Shown: positions 35,146 through 43,548 of the stretch, piece after piece | How positions within the stretch are numbered: position 1 is the first letter of the stretch | How the letters are laid out: the number at the start of each line of letters is the position of its first letter | Source: Sabulitectum sp964386635 | GTDB lineage: Bacteria > Fermentibacterota > Fermentibacteria > Fermentibacterales > JCC-6 | Assembly (NCBI GenBank): GCA_964386635.1 | Contig: CAYLRO010000003.1 | Location: forward strand, 1 to 64,000 | Direction: 5' to 3' | DNA: 64,000 bases | Translations under genes and position numbers: made by a program | The notes under the pieces: generated by a model | The model's database searches: none | What the model was told of the DNA's origin: nothing | The model's input: the letters and a program-made list of their open reading frames with translations, nothing else

Positions 35146-35855
35146 GTAGAACTGAAAGCGGATCTTTCTGGGATCACCTGGAGGAATTCAGGAAGAGGCT
35201 TTTCTCAGTTGTGCTTGTTGTAGCTGTTTTTTCAGCTGTTGCATTTTTCTTCAGCAGAAAAATGACGGAACTGGTAACTGATACGGCACCATGTACTCTT
35301 TCAGCACTGGCTCCAGCAGAGGCTGTTACCGCAAATCTGAAAATAGCTGTTACAGCAGGGATCATTGCTGCGTCCCCGGTTATTCTCTTCCAGATCTGGA
35401 AGTTCATAGCACCGGGACTGTACCGGCGAGAGCGCAGATCCGTTATTACTGTCAGCGCAGCAGGTGCTCTGCTTTTTGTTTCAGGAGCAGCATTTGCATG
35501 GTTTATCATGAGAGAACCGGCACTGCTGCTTTTTAAAAGCTTTGAAACCGGTAACATCACCGGACACTGGAGCGTTTCCAGTTATATTGATTTTATCGGA
35601 ACGTTTCTGCTTGTGTTTGGAGCGGCCTTCCAGCTTCCGCTTGCAGTGATGTTTCTTGTTAAAACCGGTGTTATTGAACCAGGAAGTCTGGCAGGTTACA
35701 GGCGGCACATTCTGGTTGGGCTGCTTATCCTTTCCGCAATTCTGACTCCACCTGATCCGCTTACACAGATAATGCTTACACTGCCTCTGTACATTCTCTT
35801 TGAGGGGAGTCTGCTGATAGCCCGGATCTCATATAGAAAGGGAAGAAAGAAGTGA
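35136..35855 (+). CDS. tatC: Sec-independent protein translocase TatC
   Basis: Core of the twin-arginine translocase, which exports folded proteins. The 239-residue protein has the N-terminal SFWDHLEEFRKRLF with the conserved acidic pair, six hydrophobic helices, the first periplasmic loop, SPVILFQIWKFIAPGLYRRERR and the family-specific SAILTPPDPLTQIMLTLPLYILFE. ATG 35136 has AGGCGG just before it; a frame open from 35055 would lie mostly inside aroB. No tatA/B gene is adjacent, so the small subunits must lie elsewhere. The stop overlaps the next GTG. Confidence 0.93.
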   Translation: MAIGRTESGSFWDHLEEFRKRLFSVVLVVAVFSAVAFFFSRKMTELVTDTAPCTLSALAPAEAVTANLKIAVTAGIIAASPVILFQIWKFIAPGLYRRERRSVITVSAAGALLFVSGAAFAWFIMREPALLLFKSFETGNITGHWSVSSYIDFIGTFLLVFGAAFQLPLAVMFLVKTGVIEPGSLAGYRRHILVGLLILSAILTPPDPLTQIMLTLPLYILFEGSLLIARISYRKGRKK

Positions 35856-37246
35856 GAGATAAAGCTTCAACCGGAATGATACATGCAGTAATTATTCTTA
35901 TCTTCACCGGTATTGTTGTCTGGTCATTTGCTCCGGTACTGACCACTTTCTTCGGTCCTCAGAGTTTCATTACTTTTTTAAATCCCCTGAAAGCGGAAAC
36001 CCCCTATTTTCAGTATTTGAGAGATGGATGGAGCTGGCAGAACGATCAGGGCACTCTTGTTGGCTTTTTCAGACCCCTGGCAAGCACTCTGTACATGCTT
36101 GAATATCCGCTGTTCGGTATCCAGCCAATGGGCTACAAACTGGTAAGTTTCTTTCTGCACCTTCTAAGCTCGCTGCTGATCGGCTTAACGGTATTCAGTA
36201 TCTCCGGCAGGAGAGTTGCCGGACTTGCTGCAGGCATGCTTTTTGCAGTTCACCCCGGCTCTCTCTGGGCTGTGGGGCTGATATCCACAAGGCCGGACAT
36301 ACTGGCAGCGGTCTTTTCAATTCTGGCCTTCAGAAGCACCTTCTCCTTGAGCAGATTCAAAGGATTCGATCTGAAGAAGGCTCTTCTTCCGGCTCTCTTT
36401 ACTCTTCTGGCGCTTCTTGCCAAGGAACTTGGAGTGGCAAACCTGTTTGCACTGCCTGTTCTGTTTTTCCTGTGGCCGGGCAAAGAGACAAACAGGAAGA
36501 ATGGCCTGATTCTTATACTTTCACTGGCAGTGGTTGCCCTGATCTATTTCACCGGACGTTTTCTAATATTCGGAGGAGTGGGAGGATATGATAGTACAGC
36601 ATCGCTGAACGCTGTTTTAAGATGGATTCCGGTGATTGTTCTTCAGGTATCTGGAGCTGCATACCTCTCAGGGGCAGCTAAGGTTGCTCTTCTTTCTGTG
36701 GAGATACTGCTGCTGGGAGTCTTCCTGTACAGGAAACGCAGCCAGGGCGTAAGAATGCTTGCTGCAGGGATTCTGATTACCGGTATCTACAGTTTTCAGT
36801 CAATACTGTCGTATCCTGAACCTCATTACGTATACGCGCCTGCGATGTTTTCCACTCTGTTCATTGTCTGTTTAGCAAGTTTTGCAGGACTGACAGAAGG
36901 CAGGATGAGGTTACCCTCTGCTGTTCTGCTCATAACAATTCTTGCAGGTTCAGTAGTTACATTGAGGAAGGATGGTGCGCTGTTTAATCTCATTGCTGCA
37001 CCGCCCCAGCGGATCTATGCAGGACTCTCAGCCCTGACGGATGAGCTGATGGAAACAGCGCCTGAAGAGTGTCTGATCCTGCTTACCGGATCCGATATCC
37101 CTGAGCAAAGGGAGATGAAAAATGCTCCAATCTACCTGGCTTATCTCTATTCAGGCAGTTGCAGGTTCAGTCTTACCTTTGAGCCTGTTCCCTCTGGAAT
37201 CCCAGTGATAATGTGGGACGGAACAGAGGCTGTGCTGCTCAGATAG
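35852..37246 (+). CDS. Multi-pass membrane protein, GT-C glycosyltransferase-like (TMTC/ArnT type)
   Basis: 464 residues, ~10-11 membrane helices. The region GFFRPLASTLYMLEYPLFGIQPMGYKLVSFFLHLLSSLL...GLAAGMLFAVHPGSLWAVGLISTRPDILAAVFS matches the N-terminal part of TMTC-like and ArnT-like polyprenyl-phosphate-sugar glycosyltransferases (F-RPL, HLL, HPG-WAV-ISTRPD-L). A lysine-glutamate loop (AKELGV) is also typical. Most likely transfers sugars to an exported acceptor; acceptor unknown. The GTG start overlaps the tatC stop. It ends eight bases into the convergent epimerase gene. The neighbouring minus-strand cluster also concerns sugar metabolism. Confidence 0.75.
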   Translation: MRDKASTGMIHAVIILIFTGIVVWSFAPVLTTFFGPQSFITFLNPLKAETPYFQYLRDGWSWQNDQGTLVGFFRPLASTLYMLEYPLFGIQPMGYKLVSFFLHLLSSLLIGLTVFSISGRRVAGLAAGMLFAVHPGSLWAVGLISTRPDILAAVFSILAFRSTFSLSRFKGFDLKKALLPALFTLLALLAKELGVANLFALPVLFFLWPGKETNRKNGLILILSLAVVALIYFTGRFLIFGGVGGYDSTASLNAVLRWIPVIVLQVSGAAYLSGAAKVALLSVEILLLGVFLYRKRSQGVRMLAAGILITGIYSFQSILSYPEPHYVYAPAMFSTLFIVCLASFAGLTEGRMRLPSAVLLITILAGSVVTLRKDGALFNLIAAPPQRIYAGLSALTDELMETAPEECLILLTGSDIPEQREMKNAPIYLAYLYSGSCRFSLTFEPVPSGIPVIMWDGTEAVLLR

Positions 37247-38144
37247 ACTTTTCTGCAGAGTAAACTGCCATGTCTCTGATGGTTTCAGGGAAAGACTTTA
37301 CAGGTTGCCATCCGGTGGTTTCAGCAAGAAGCCGTTTGTCAGAGTATATGCACTCAATATCACCGATAGTTCCGGGAGCTTCATCCCAGGGAAAATCTGT
37401 ATTCAGGGTTTTTTGCAGAGCAGTAAGAACATCAATCCCCTTGATCGGAACTCCGTTACCCACATTCAGTATAAGGGGCAGAGTGGTTCCGGCAGCAGCC
37501 AGAGCTGCTATGGCTGCTGCAGCATCCCGTACATCCACAAGATCCCGGGAAGTACTCAGCGGCCCGGTTTTCAAGGGTGGGTTCAGTCGTCCAGTCTTTA
37601 TCCGGATCAGTTTCTCAAGCAGAGAAGCAACCATCATAGCAGCCGGTTGACCAGGTCCGAAAAGATTGAAGAGCCTTGCTGCAGTGAATGCCATCTCTGC
37701 TCTGCCGGCAAGTTCACAAGCTATTTTTTCCTTTTCCAGAATGCTCCTGCCATAGTCAGTTACAGGAACAGTTGTGTGCTTTTCTGAAACCATTCCAGAA
37801 GGGTGCAGAGGTTTGCCGTAAACAGCGCAGGAACTTGCCATTATAAACCTTAGGCAGTTATTCTGAAGGGCTGTCAACAGGTTGCCTGTACCGGTAATGT
37901 TTACTCTCTTCATATCCTCAACGGAACCTCGAATACCTGCCAGATGAACCGTAACATCCCAGTATCTTCCTGAGAGTGAATTCTTTACCTGCATACTGTC
38001 CGAAAGGTCACACTGGAGAAACTCGAAGCAGTTGTTCACCGGTGATACGGTATCCAGGGATGTTACAGAGAAACCTGAAGCTGCAAGAGCACAGGTTACA
38101 CGTTTTCCCAGAAAACCTGATGAACCTGTGACAAGGGCTTTCAT
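37239..38144 (-). CDS. NAD-dependent sugar-nucleotide epimerase/dehydratase
   Basis: An extended short-chain dehydrogenase of about 301 residues: ALVTGSSGFLGKRVTCAL (NAD-binding Gly motif), CDLSD, VHLAGIRGS, FIMASSCAVYG, the catalytic YGRSILEKEK (Tyr-x3-Lys-like: YGRSILEKE is irregular), RLFNLFGPGQ, DLVDVRDAAAAIAAL and NVGNG. The reaction (C4-epimerisation, reduction or dehydration of a nucleotide sugar) cannot be read. ATG 38144 is chosen because it follows the upstream stop by one base; a longer frame to 38231 would lie inside that gene. Last gene of the glycan cluster. Confidence 0.82.
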   Translation of the reverse strand: MKALVTGSSGFLGKRVTCALAASGFSVTSLDTVSPVNNCFEFLQCDLSDSMQVKNSLSGRYWDVTVHLAGIRGSVEDMKRVNITGTGNLLTALQNNCLRFIMASSCAVYGKPLHPSGMVSEKHTTVPVTDYGRSILEKEKIACELAGRAEMAFTAARLFNLFGPGQPAAMMVASLLEKLIRIKTGRLNPPLKTGPLSTSRDLVDVRDAAAAIAALAAAGTTLPLILNVGNGVPIKGIDVLTALQKTLNTDFPWDEAPGTIGDIECIYSDKRLLAETTGWQPVKSFPETIRDMAVYSAEKSI

Positions 38145-38145
38145 G

Positions 38146-38874
38146 CTAATCAATGTTCCTGAGGTAGAGAGAACTGTCTCTGCCGAATTCTTCCTGAGCA
38201 GTTGCATAGTCATCCGGGTTACCGATATCAAGCCATCTTGCCGTGGACATCTGACATTCTACAGTTTCCCCGGCCTTTATCAGACTGGTCACAAGCTCAG
38301 GGAAGTCCATTGCACAATTCTCGGGGATGTATTCCAGAGCTTTCCTGGAATAAGCATATATGCCCATGCTTACGTCATGATCGTAAACGGGTTTTTCAAG
38401 ATAATTTGTAACCCTGCAACCGGTATGCTGAACAACACCAAGCTGCATCTTCACCCTCTTGCTGTGCATGCTGATGGTAAGCGCAGCATTTGAGTTCACA
38501 TGGCCCAGATAAAGCTCTTCGAAGTTCAGAGTGGTGAAAAGATCTCCATTCAGTACAAGGAAATTATCAGGAAGATCCGGAATCAGCCTCAAAGGAGCTG
38601 CAGTTCCCAGAGGAGTGCTTTCTTTGATCCATGAGAACTTTATTCCTCTGTTCCGCAGTGGATGTTTGTGGAAGTAAGCTTCCAGCAGCTCTGCAAGGTA
38701 TCCTGTGGAGAAAACAAGCTCGTTGAAACCTGCGGAGGCAAGCTGTCTTACAAGAATTTCCACAACCGGGTACTGTCCAAGGGGAACGAGAGGTTTGGGA
38801 AAAACTGCAGTGTACGGGGCCAGCCTTGTGCCTTTTCCGCCAGCCAGTATTACTGCCACTCGTCTTTCTTTCAT
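38146..38874 (-). CDS. Sugar-1-phosphate nucleotidyltransferase
   Basis: Activates a sugar phosphate with an NTP to an NDP-sugar. The 242-residue protein has the signature AVILAGGKGTRLAPYTAVFPKPLVPLGQYPVVEILV, VLNGDLFTTLNF (metal-binding Asp), YLEKPVYDHDVSMGIYAY and DFPELVTSLI...WLDIGNPDDYATAQ. These fit the GlmU/RfbA/RmlA-like and mannose-1-phosphate guanylyltransferase group; nucleotide and sugar are undecided. The size is that of a minimal catalytic domain with no left-handed helix. The ATG overlaps the stop of the upstream SDR gene (ATGA). Confidence 0.88.
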   Translation of the reverse strand: MKERRVAVILAGGKGTRLAPYTAVFPKPLVPLGQYPVVEILVRQLASAGFNELVFSTGYLAELLEAYFHKHPLRNRGIKFSWIKESTPLGTAAPLRLIPDLPDNFLVLNGDLFTTLNFEELYLGHVNSNAALTISMHSKRVKMQLGVVQHTGCRVTNYLEKPVYDHDVSMGIYAYSRKALEYIPENCAMDFPELVTSLIKAGETVECQMSTARWLDIGNPDDYATAQEEFGRDSSLYLRNID

Positions 38875-39851
38875 ATACGATACTCTCCGGGTCTGTAAAG
38901 TGAGGGGTGAGATCTTATCCAGTCAGCAGTGGTAGAAAGACCTTCAGCCAGTTTAACCTGAGGCTGCCAGCCTGTCAGTTTCCGTGCAAGTTCATATGAA
39001 GCCAGAAGTCTGTTAACCTCGCTTTCAGGCGGTCGTTTTCTCTGTGGAACGGAAGTATGTATGTCGATATCATCTCTGCCTGCAATACGCACAGCCAGTT
39101 CAGCCAGTTTGCCGATGGAAATTTCCTCTCCTGTTCCGAACTGAACCGTTTGGCCCACAGCGGCAGGTGAATCTGCAAGGGCAATAAATCCTGCAGCGGT
39201 ATCGTCTACAAAAGTGAAATCCCGTCTTGGCTCAGGAGATCCGATTTCCACCCTGTCTGTAAAAAGAGCCTGAGCGAGAATTGTGGGGATAATGGCTCTT
39301 TGTGATTGTCCCGGTCCGTAGGTGTTGAATGGCCGGCAGATAACCACAGGAAGTTCAAAGGTGGCATGATAGCTTAAAGCCAGTTGGTCGGCACCGGTTT
39401 TTGAGGCAGCATACGGGGATTGTGCATTAAGAGAATGCTTTTCTGTGATGGGTACTTCTCTGGCTGAACCGTAAACCTCACTGGTGGAGGTGATGATAAC
39501 TTTGGCTCCGGTTTCCCTGGCGGCATTAAGAACATTCAGAGTTCCTCCGATGTTTACTGACACAACATCTGAAGGGCATGCGTATGAGTAGGGAATACCT
39601 ATCAGGGCGGCAAGGTGGAAAACAGTATCGCAACCGGCGATTGCTTTCTTAAGCATCTCAGGCTCCCTGATGTCTCCGAAAAATAGAGTTACAGATTTCC
39701 TGACAGACTCGGGAAGCAGCTGGATAAGGCCGGCTGATGCAGTTGATGTATATCTCAGATAGCAGTTTACTTCGATACCGGCCTGAACAAGAGAGTTAAC
39801 CAGACGGTGACCTATGAATCCGCCTGCACCGGTGACTAATACCTTTTTCAA
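38871..39851 (-). CDS. NAD-dependent nucleotide-sugar 4,6-dehydratase/epimerase (extended SDR)
   Basis: About 326 residues: KKVLVTGAGGFIGHRLVNSLVQAG, GDIREPEMLKKAI, VFHLAALIGIPYSYACPSDVVSVNIGGTLNVL, TSTSEVYGSA, the catalytic SPYAASKTGADQL (Tyr-x3-Lys), RPFNTYGPGQSQRAIIPTIL and RRDFTFVDDTAAGFIAL. The SEVYG.A...PY.ASK pattern resembles LegB-like and GDP-mannose/UDP-GlcNAc 4,6-dehydratases. TTG 39851 is proposed (GGCAGG just upstream, and MKKVLVTG is the normal family beginning). Reading on to 39968 would overlap the glycosyltransferase gene by 62 bases. Confidence 0.85.
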   Translation of the reverse strand: MKKVLVTGAGGFIGHRLVNSLVQAGIEVNCYLRYTSTASAGLIQLLPESVRKSVTLFFGDIREPEMLKKAIAGCDTVFHLAALIGIPYSYACPSDVVSVNIGGTLNVLNAARETGAKVIITSTSEVYGSAREVPITEKHSLNAQSPYAASKTGADQLALSYHATFELPVVICRPFNTYGPGQSQRAIIPTILAQALFTDRVEIGSPEPRRDFTFVDDTAAGFIALADSPAAVGQTVQFGTGEEISIGKLAELAVRIAGRDDIDIHTSVPQRKRPPESEVNRLLASYELARKLTGWQPQVKLAEGLSTTADWIRSHPSLYRPGEYRI

Positions 39852-39906
39852 AATGACCTGCCTTCTGCTCGAATGATATCCATGAACATAATAGCAGGAA
39901 GTTTTA

Positions 39907-40629
39907 TCAGCGACCCGGAAGAAGTCTTCTGAAGAAGTAGACAAGCATTTCCCAGAGCATGTTGACAATTACGGATGGCCTGTCCAGAGTGGATTTCCCT
40001 GATGTCCTGGGAGTGTACTCAAAACCTGTTTCACAGATAAATGTGCCTGTGCGGCGGATTTCCGCTATTAGTTCTGCATCGTAGAAGCATCCGTTTGCCC
40101 TGAGTCTCAACTGCTTGATAAGATTTCTGGATACAACTTTCATTGAGAAATTCACATCCCGGACATTCAATCTGAAGAAGAACTGAACCAGGCCGTTGTA
40201 GACATTACTGAAAAGCTTTCTTTTAAAGCTTTCCCTGGGTCCGATCCTGTATCCTATAACAGCTTTGTGATCTTCAATCAGCGGAATTATATCTCTTATC
40301 TTTTCCACATCAAAAGGCTCATCCCCGTCAATGTACATTATCCGGTCCATGGTGCAATTGGCGAATCCCAGACGGATTGCACTGCCCAGACCTTCCCTGC
40401 TTATCTGGTGAATAACCCTTACCCATGGCCTGGAAACAGCAAGAGCGTCAGCTATCTCAGCGGTTTTGTCGGTGCTTCCGCTTTCAATGATCAGTATTTC
40501 GAAATCTTCGAAATTTTCCCTGAGGACTTCAGTTAGTGAAGATACGGCACCTGCAACAACGTTTTCCTCATTGTAAACCGGGATCACTACAGAGATTGTG
40601 GTGGTGCTTCTGATGTTCTCCTCTGGCAT
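39907..40629 (-). CDS. Family 2 glycosyltransferase (polyprenyl-phosphate sugar synthase type)
   Basis: A 240-residue GT-A enzyme: TTISVVIPVYNEENVVAGAV, ILIIESGSTDKTAEIAD, SREGLGSAIRLGFAN, and the metal-binding YIDGDEPFDVEKI (a DXD-like DGD). It resembles dolichyl-phosphate mannosyltransferases, which load a sugar onto a lipid carrier; the GT-C enzymes in this window need such donors. A C-terminal amphipathic segment (NMLWEMLVYFFRRLLPGR) may bind the membrane. First gene of a four-gene minus-strand cluster behind the promoter at 40705-40734. AAGGGG precedes the ATG. Confidence 0.87.
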   Translation of the reverse strand: MPEENIRSTTTISVVIPVYNEENVVAGAVSSLTEVLRENFEDFEILIIESGSTDKTAEIADALAVSRPWVRVIHQISREGLGSAIRLGFANCTMDRIMYIDGDEPFDVEKIRDIIPLIEDHKAVIGYRIGPRESFKRKLFSNVYNGLVQFFFRLNVRDVNFSMKVVSRNLIKQLRLRANGCFYDAELIAEIRRTGTFICETGFEYTPRTSGKSTLDRPSVIVNMLWEMLVYFFRRLLPGR

Positions 40630-40704
40630 TAAAGGACCCCTTGTAAGTTCGGGAAATGAGAATCAGTTAATCGGGACACAGGTGATGTCAGGCTGATGCA
40701 AGCA

Positions 40705-40734
40705 AGAATACCCGGAATTGTGGTTCTCTGTCAA
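40705..40734 (-). promoter_or_regulatory. Promoter of the minus-strand glycan cluster
   Basis: Minus-strand TTGACA (40734-40729), an 18-base spacer and TATTCT (40710-40705), overlapping the last codons of the upstream cyclase gene, about 75 bases before the glycosyltransferase ATG. Confidence 0.5.
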
Positions 40735-43151
40735 TGTGATACTTCATGGTTGTACTGCTCTGTTATCTGCCGGTGAAGTCTGATGTTCAGGAAAGAGTTC
40801 CTCAACTCAGGGTCATCAATATTGTCGGCTTCCTTCATAAGAGAGGTGAATGAATCCCTGAGGAGGGTTTTTCTCTTCAGAAGCAATTTCTTCCGATTGG
40901 TTGCAGAAGGGATCTCAGCAATTTTCCCGTAGAGTTTTGACAACCCAAAAAGTGTTTTAGTGAGATTGTTTACTTCAGGCACAGCGTGATTTTCCACTTC
41001 CCTGGCCTGTTCAAGTGCTGCAGCGATGTTCTCAGGTCCGGTTCCTTCTTCAAGAATAACAGAGGCAAGGTCCAGCCGTGCAGTTACCGTTCTGGTTTCT
41101 GCACCGATCCCCTCAAGGCTGGAAACAGCTTCCAGGAGACGTTCCCTGGCTTCTTCTGTGCTGCCGGAGTTCATGAGGGAATGACCAATAAGGGCAAGAT
41201 TCTCACCTACTCCCTCAATGTCCTCGATTTCCCTGCTTATGGACAGGGCTTCTCTGTAGAGAGGAAGTGCTTCTTCGTGCAATTGTTTCTCGCTGAGTAT
41301 ATCAGCCAGATTTGTCTTCACTATGCTTTCCGTATATCTGTCTCCGATTTCCACGGCAATCTTCAGAGCATTGCTGTATTGCTCACGGGCTTTTGTGAAC
41401 TGACCGATATACCTGTGCATGTTGCCGGCACCAACCAGGGTTCTGCACTGCCCCTGCCTGTTCCCCATTCTGATATTCAGTTCCAGTGCCTTTTCTGTAT
41501 GCTCCAGTGAAACCTGAAATCTGCCCATGTTTCGAGTGACTATACCCAGATTCATGTGCATGTTTGCCTGCCCCCCGGGGTCGCCCAGGCGGTTGAAAAG
41601 ATTAAGTGAGCTGGTGTAGTACTCCAGTGCACCGGTGTTGTCGCCCATTGACCAGTGTGTAAGCCCCATGTTGCACAATATATTGGCTTTCAGGTGCCCC
41701 ATTGCGAACACTCCGGGAACATTCAGCGCTTTCTCCATGTATTCAAGTGCGCTTTCGTATTTTCCTGTGGTGCAGTCGATAAGGCCCAGATTTGCAAGTG
41801 CCTTGGCCTCTTCTGAAAGATCATTGAGTGTTCTGCCAAGCATGAGACATCGGTGAAAGGCGCTTCTGGCACCCTTGAAGTCGGACTGTCTCCACTTAAT
41901 GTTTCCCATAGCACTCAGGGCCAGGAGAAGGTTTTTACGGTGGCAGTTATCTCTGGCTGTTTCATACACCTGGGTGAATTCGTTCTCTGCAAGCTGAAGA
42001 TTTCCTGAATCACTGTAGGTGTAACCGAGAAGAAGTCTTGCCTGTATCAGTGCATTGTCCTGTTTCAGAGCCTGTTCAAGCAGAGTTCTTGTTTTCTCAG
42101 AGTCCCTGATGTTCTGCCGGTTTTCGTAAAGGTTCTTAGCCTGCAGGTAGAGGGTGTAGGCTTGTGAAGGACCGGAACTGTCTTCCGGAATACTGGTGCT
42201 TAAGGCGGGGTCCACACCCATGATCTTAAGAAGGCTGTCTGCCAGTTTTCCTTTTATGGAAGGGAGTTCGAACCAGCTGTCAGTCCAATTGTCAGCCCAT
42301 GCAAGCCTTTTCTGGTGAAGATCGTGCAGCTCAACCGAGAGCTGGAACATTTCCTCTTTTCTCCACAGTGATCCCCTGACGATGAAGCGCACATTGAGCC
42401 TTTCGGCGATTTCCGGTCCGGCATTCACCACCTGTCTGATCTTTATTACATCACTGAGAGGGGTTACCACAATCCCTCCTGCAGAAGCCAGATCGGAAAC
42501 AAGGTCGGAAGTTATTCCGTAGGCATAAAAGTCGTCTCCGCCGTTCCCCAGGTTCTCCAGAGGAAGCACTGCCACTGAGGGTATCTTCTCTTTCAGTGTA
42601 ACCACACCGTCTGACACGGCTTTCCCGGCGGAAGTGAAGGGAAGAGGATGTCTGGATGAGCCCTTCAGATTGTAAAGGTTAACAAGCCTGCCAAGCCCCT
42701 TTAGCTTACTCAGTCCCAGGTTATGGGCGGCGGGTTTTCTCCCGGCCCCGCAGTTCCGGAGAAGTTCGCCTGAAATGCATACTCCACCGGGAGGAGCCAG
42801 GTTTTCAAGTCTTGATGCTACATTCACCGTGTCTCCGAGAACATCTCCCGGCTGTAGCAGAACATTGCCCCAGTGTATCCCCACACGGAGTCTGAAAGGT
42901 TTTTCCGACAGTCTGCTCTGAAGTTCCCCTGCGCAGCGGATTGCAGACCGGGGCAGGATGAAAGTAGAGAGGGTGCCGTCGCCCATCTCCTTTATAAGTG
43001 AACCGTTGTGTTTTTTCAGAAGCGGCGACAGCGTATCCCGGAGGATGGAGATCATTCTGAGAGCTTCCTCCTCGTTTTGCTCCATGAAGGAAGTGAATCC
43101 CACGATATCGGTGAACATTACAGCAAGTTTTTTTCGAGAATCCGGGCTCAA
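40731..43151 (-). CDS. Class III adenylate cyclase-TolB-like-TPR fusion protein
   Basis: 806 residues. The N-terminal ~165 form a class III nucleotide cyclase domain with all expected residues: metal Asp15 (FTDIVGF) and Asp58 (MGDG), purine-selecting Lys54 and Asp103 (GDVLGD), and transition-state Asn110 and Arg114 (VNVASR). The Lys/Asp pair predicts cAMP rather than cGMP. Residues ~185-305 are a TolB-N-like domain (SVAVLPLENLGNGGDDFYAYGITSDLVSDL...VRFIVRGSL). The remainder (~330-780) is about ten TPR units. This layout is known from soluble bacterial cyclases of unknown signal. TTG start with AAGGA upstream. No kinase or transcription factor for cAMP is nearby. Confidence 0.9.
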   Translation of the reverse strand: MSPDSRKKLAVMFTDIVGFTSFMEQNEEEALRMISILRDTLSPLLKKHNGSLIKEMGDGTLSTFILPRSAIRCAGELQSRLSEKPFRLRVGIHWGNVLLQPGDVLGDTVNVASRLENLAPPGGVCISGELLRNCGAGRKPAAHNLGLSKLKGLGRLVNLYNLKGSSRHPLPFTSAGKAVSDGVVTLKEKIPSVAVLPLENLGNGGDDFYAYGITSDLVSDLASAGGIVVTPLSDVIKIRQVVNAGPEIAERLNVRFIVRGSLWRKEEMFQLSVELHDLHQKRLAWADNWTDSWFELPSIKGKLADSLLKIMGVDPALSTSIPEDSSGPSQAYTLYLQAKNLYENRQNIRDSEKTRTLLEQALKQDNALIQARLLLGYTYSDSGNLQLAENEFTQVYETARDNCHRKNLLLALSAMGNIKWRQSDFKGARSAFHRCLMLGRTLNDLSEEAKALANLGLIDCTTGKYESALEYMEKALNVPGVFAMGHLKANILCNMGLTHWSMGDNTGALEYYTSSLNLFNRLGDPGGQANMHMNLGIVTRNMGRFQVSLEHTEKALELNIRMGNRQGQCRTLVGAGNMHRYIGQFTKAREQYSNALKIAVEIGDRYTESIVKTNLADILSEKQLHEEALPLYREALSISREIEDIEGVGENLALIGHSLMNSGSTEEARERLLEAVSSLEGIGAETRTVTARLDLASVILEEGTGPENIAAALEQAREVENHAVPEVNNLTKTLFGLSKLYGKIAEIPSATNRKKLLLKRKTLLRDSFTSLMKEADNIDDPELRNSFLNIRLHRQITEQYNHEVSH

Positions 43152-43243
43152 TAAAAATTCCTTATCGGTAAGAGTGAAGTCAGTGCTGAAAGGTAAGATA
43201 GTGAAAAGATGAAACCCGGGGAAAAGGGGGGCCTGAGTGTCCT

Positions 43244-43272
43244 TTGACAGCTAAACACATGTTTACTATTTT
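43244..43272 (+). promoter_or_regulatory. Promoter of the DUF6504-dinB operon with LexA-like operator in its spacer
   Basis: TTGACA (43244-43249), a 17-base spacer and TATTTT (43267-43272). Inside the spacer is the inverted repeat TAAACACATGTTTA (43252-43265), with 6-bp arms, which has the AAC-N4-GTT core of LexA boxes of the GAAC-N4-GTTC type. It would put the DNA-polymerase-IV operon under SOS control. The start codon lies 25 bases downstream of the -10. Confidence 0.55.
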
Positions 43273-43296
43273 TGGATTGAAGGAGAGAGGTGAGCC

Positions 43297-43548
43297 TTGC
43301 AGGAGCTGGGAGAGAGAATAGAGATGATCTGCCACTTTTCAGGGGGCAATGTGATCCCGTGCAGGTTTCGCTGGCAGAACAGGGTTTATCATGTTGTGAG
43401 AGTCTCATCCTCCTGGGAGAGCAGAAGAGGAACGGTTAAGTTCTTTCACTTTGTTGTAAGAACCTCTGCAGACGATGTTTACGAGATACACTTCAATACA
43501 GAAACTATGGGGTGGATACTGGATTGCGAGTACTCTCATGGAGCCTGA
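43297..43548 (+). CDS. Small DUF6504-like protein
   Basis: 83 residues with no signal peptide: EMICHFSGGNVIPCRFRWQNRVYHVVRVSSSWESRR...HFVVRTSADDVYEIHFNTETMGWILDCEY. The P-x-F-W---Y-V--V---W, H/Y-F-V-T and Y-I-----W-LD pattern resembles DUF6504, a family often encoded near Y-family polymerases or ImuB-type genes; the match is by eye. TTG start with GAGAGGTGAG before it. The last 11 bases overlap dinB. Its position as first gene behind a LexA-like operator supports a role in damage tolerance. Confidence 0.6.
   Translation: MQELGERIEMICHFSGGNVIPCRFRWQNRVYHVVRVSSSWESRRGTVKFFHFVVRTSADDVYEIHFNTETMGWILDCEYSHGA

Noticed and set aside
39852..39968. N-terminal extension of the 4,6-dehydratase to 39968
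   Set aside because: It would overlap the upstream glycosyltransferase gene by 62 bases, and the usual SDR beginning and a ribosome-binding site lie at 39851.
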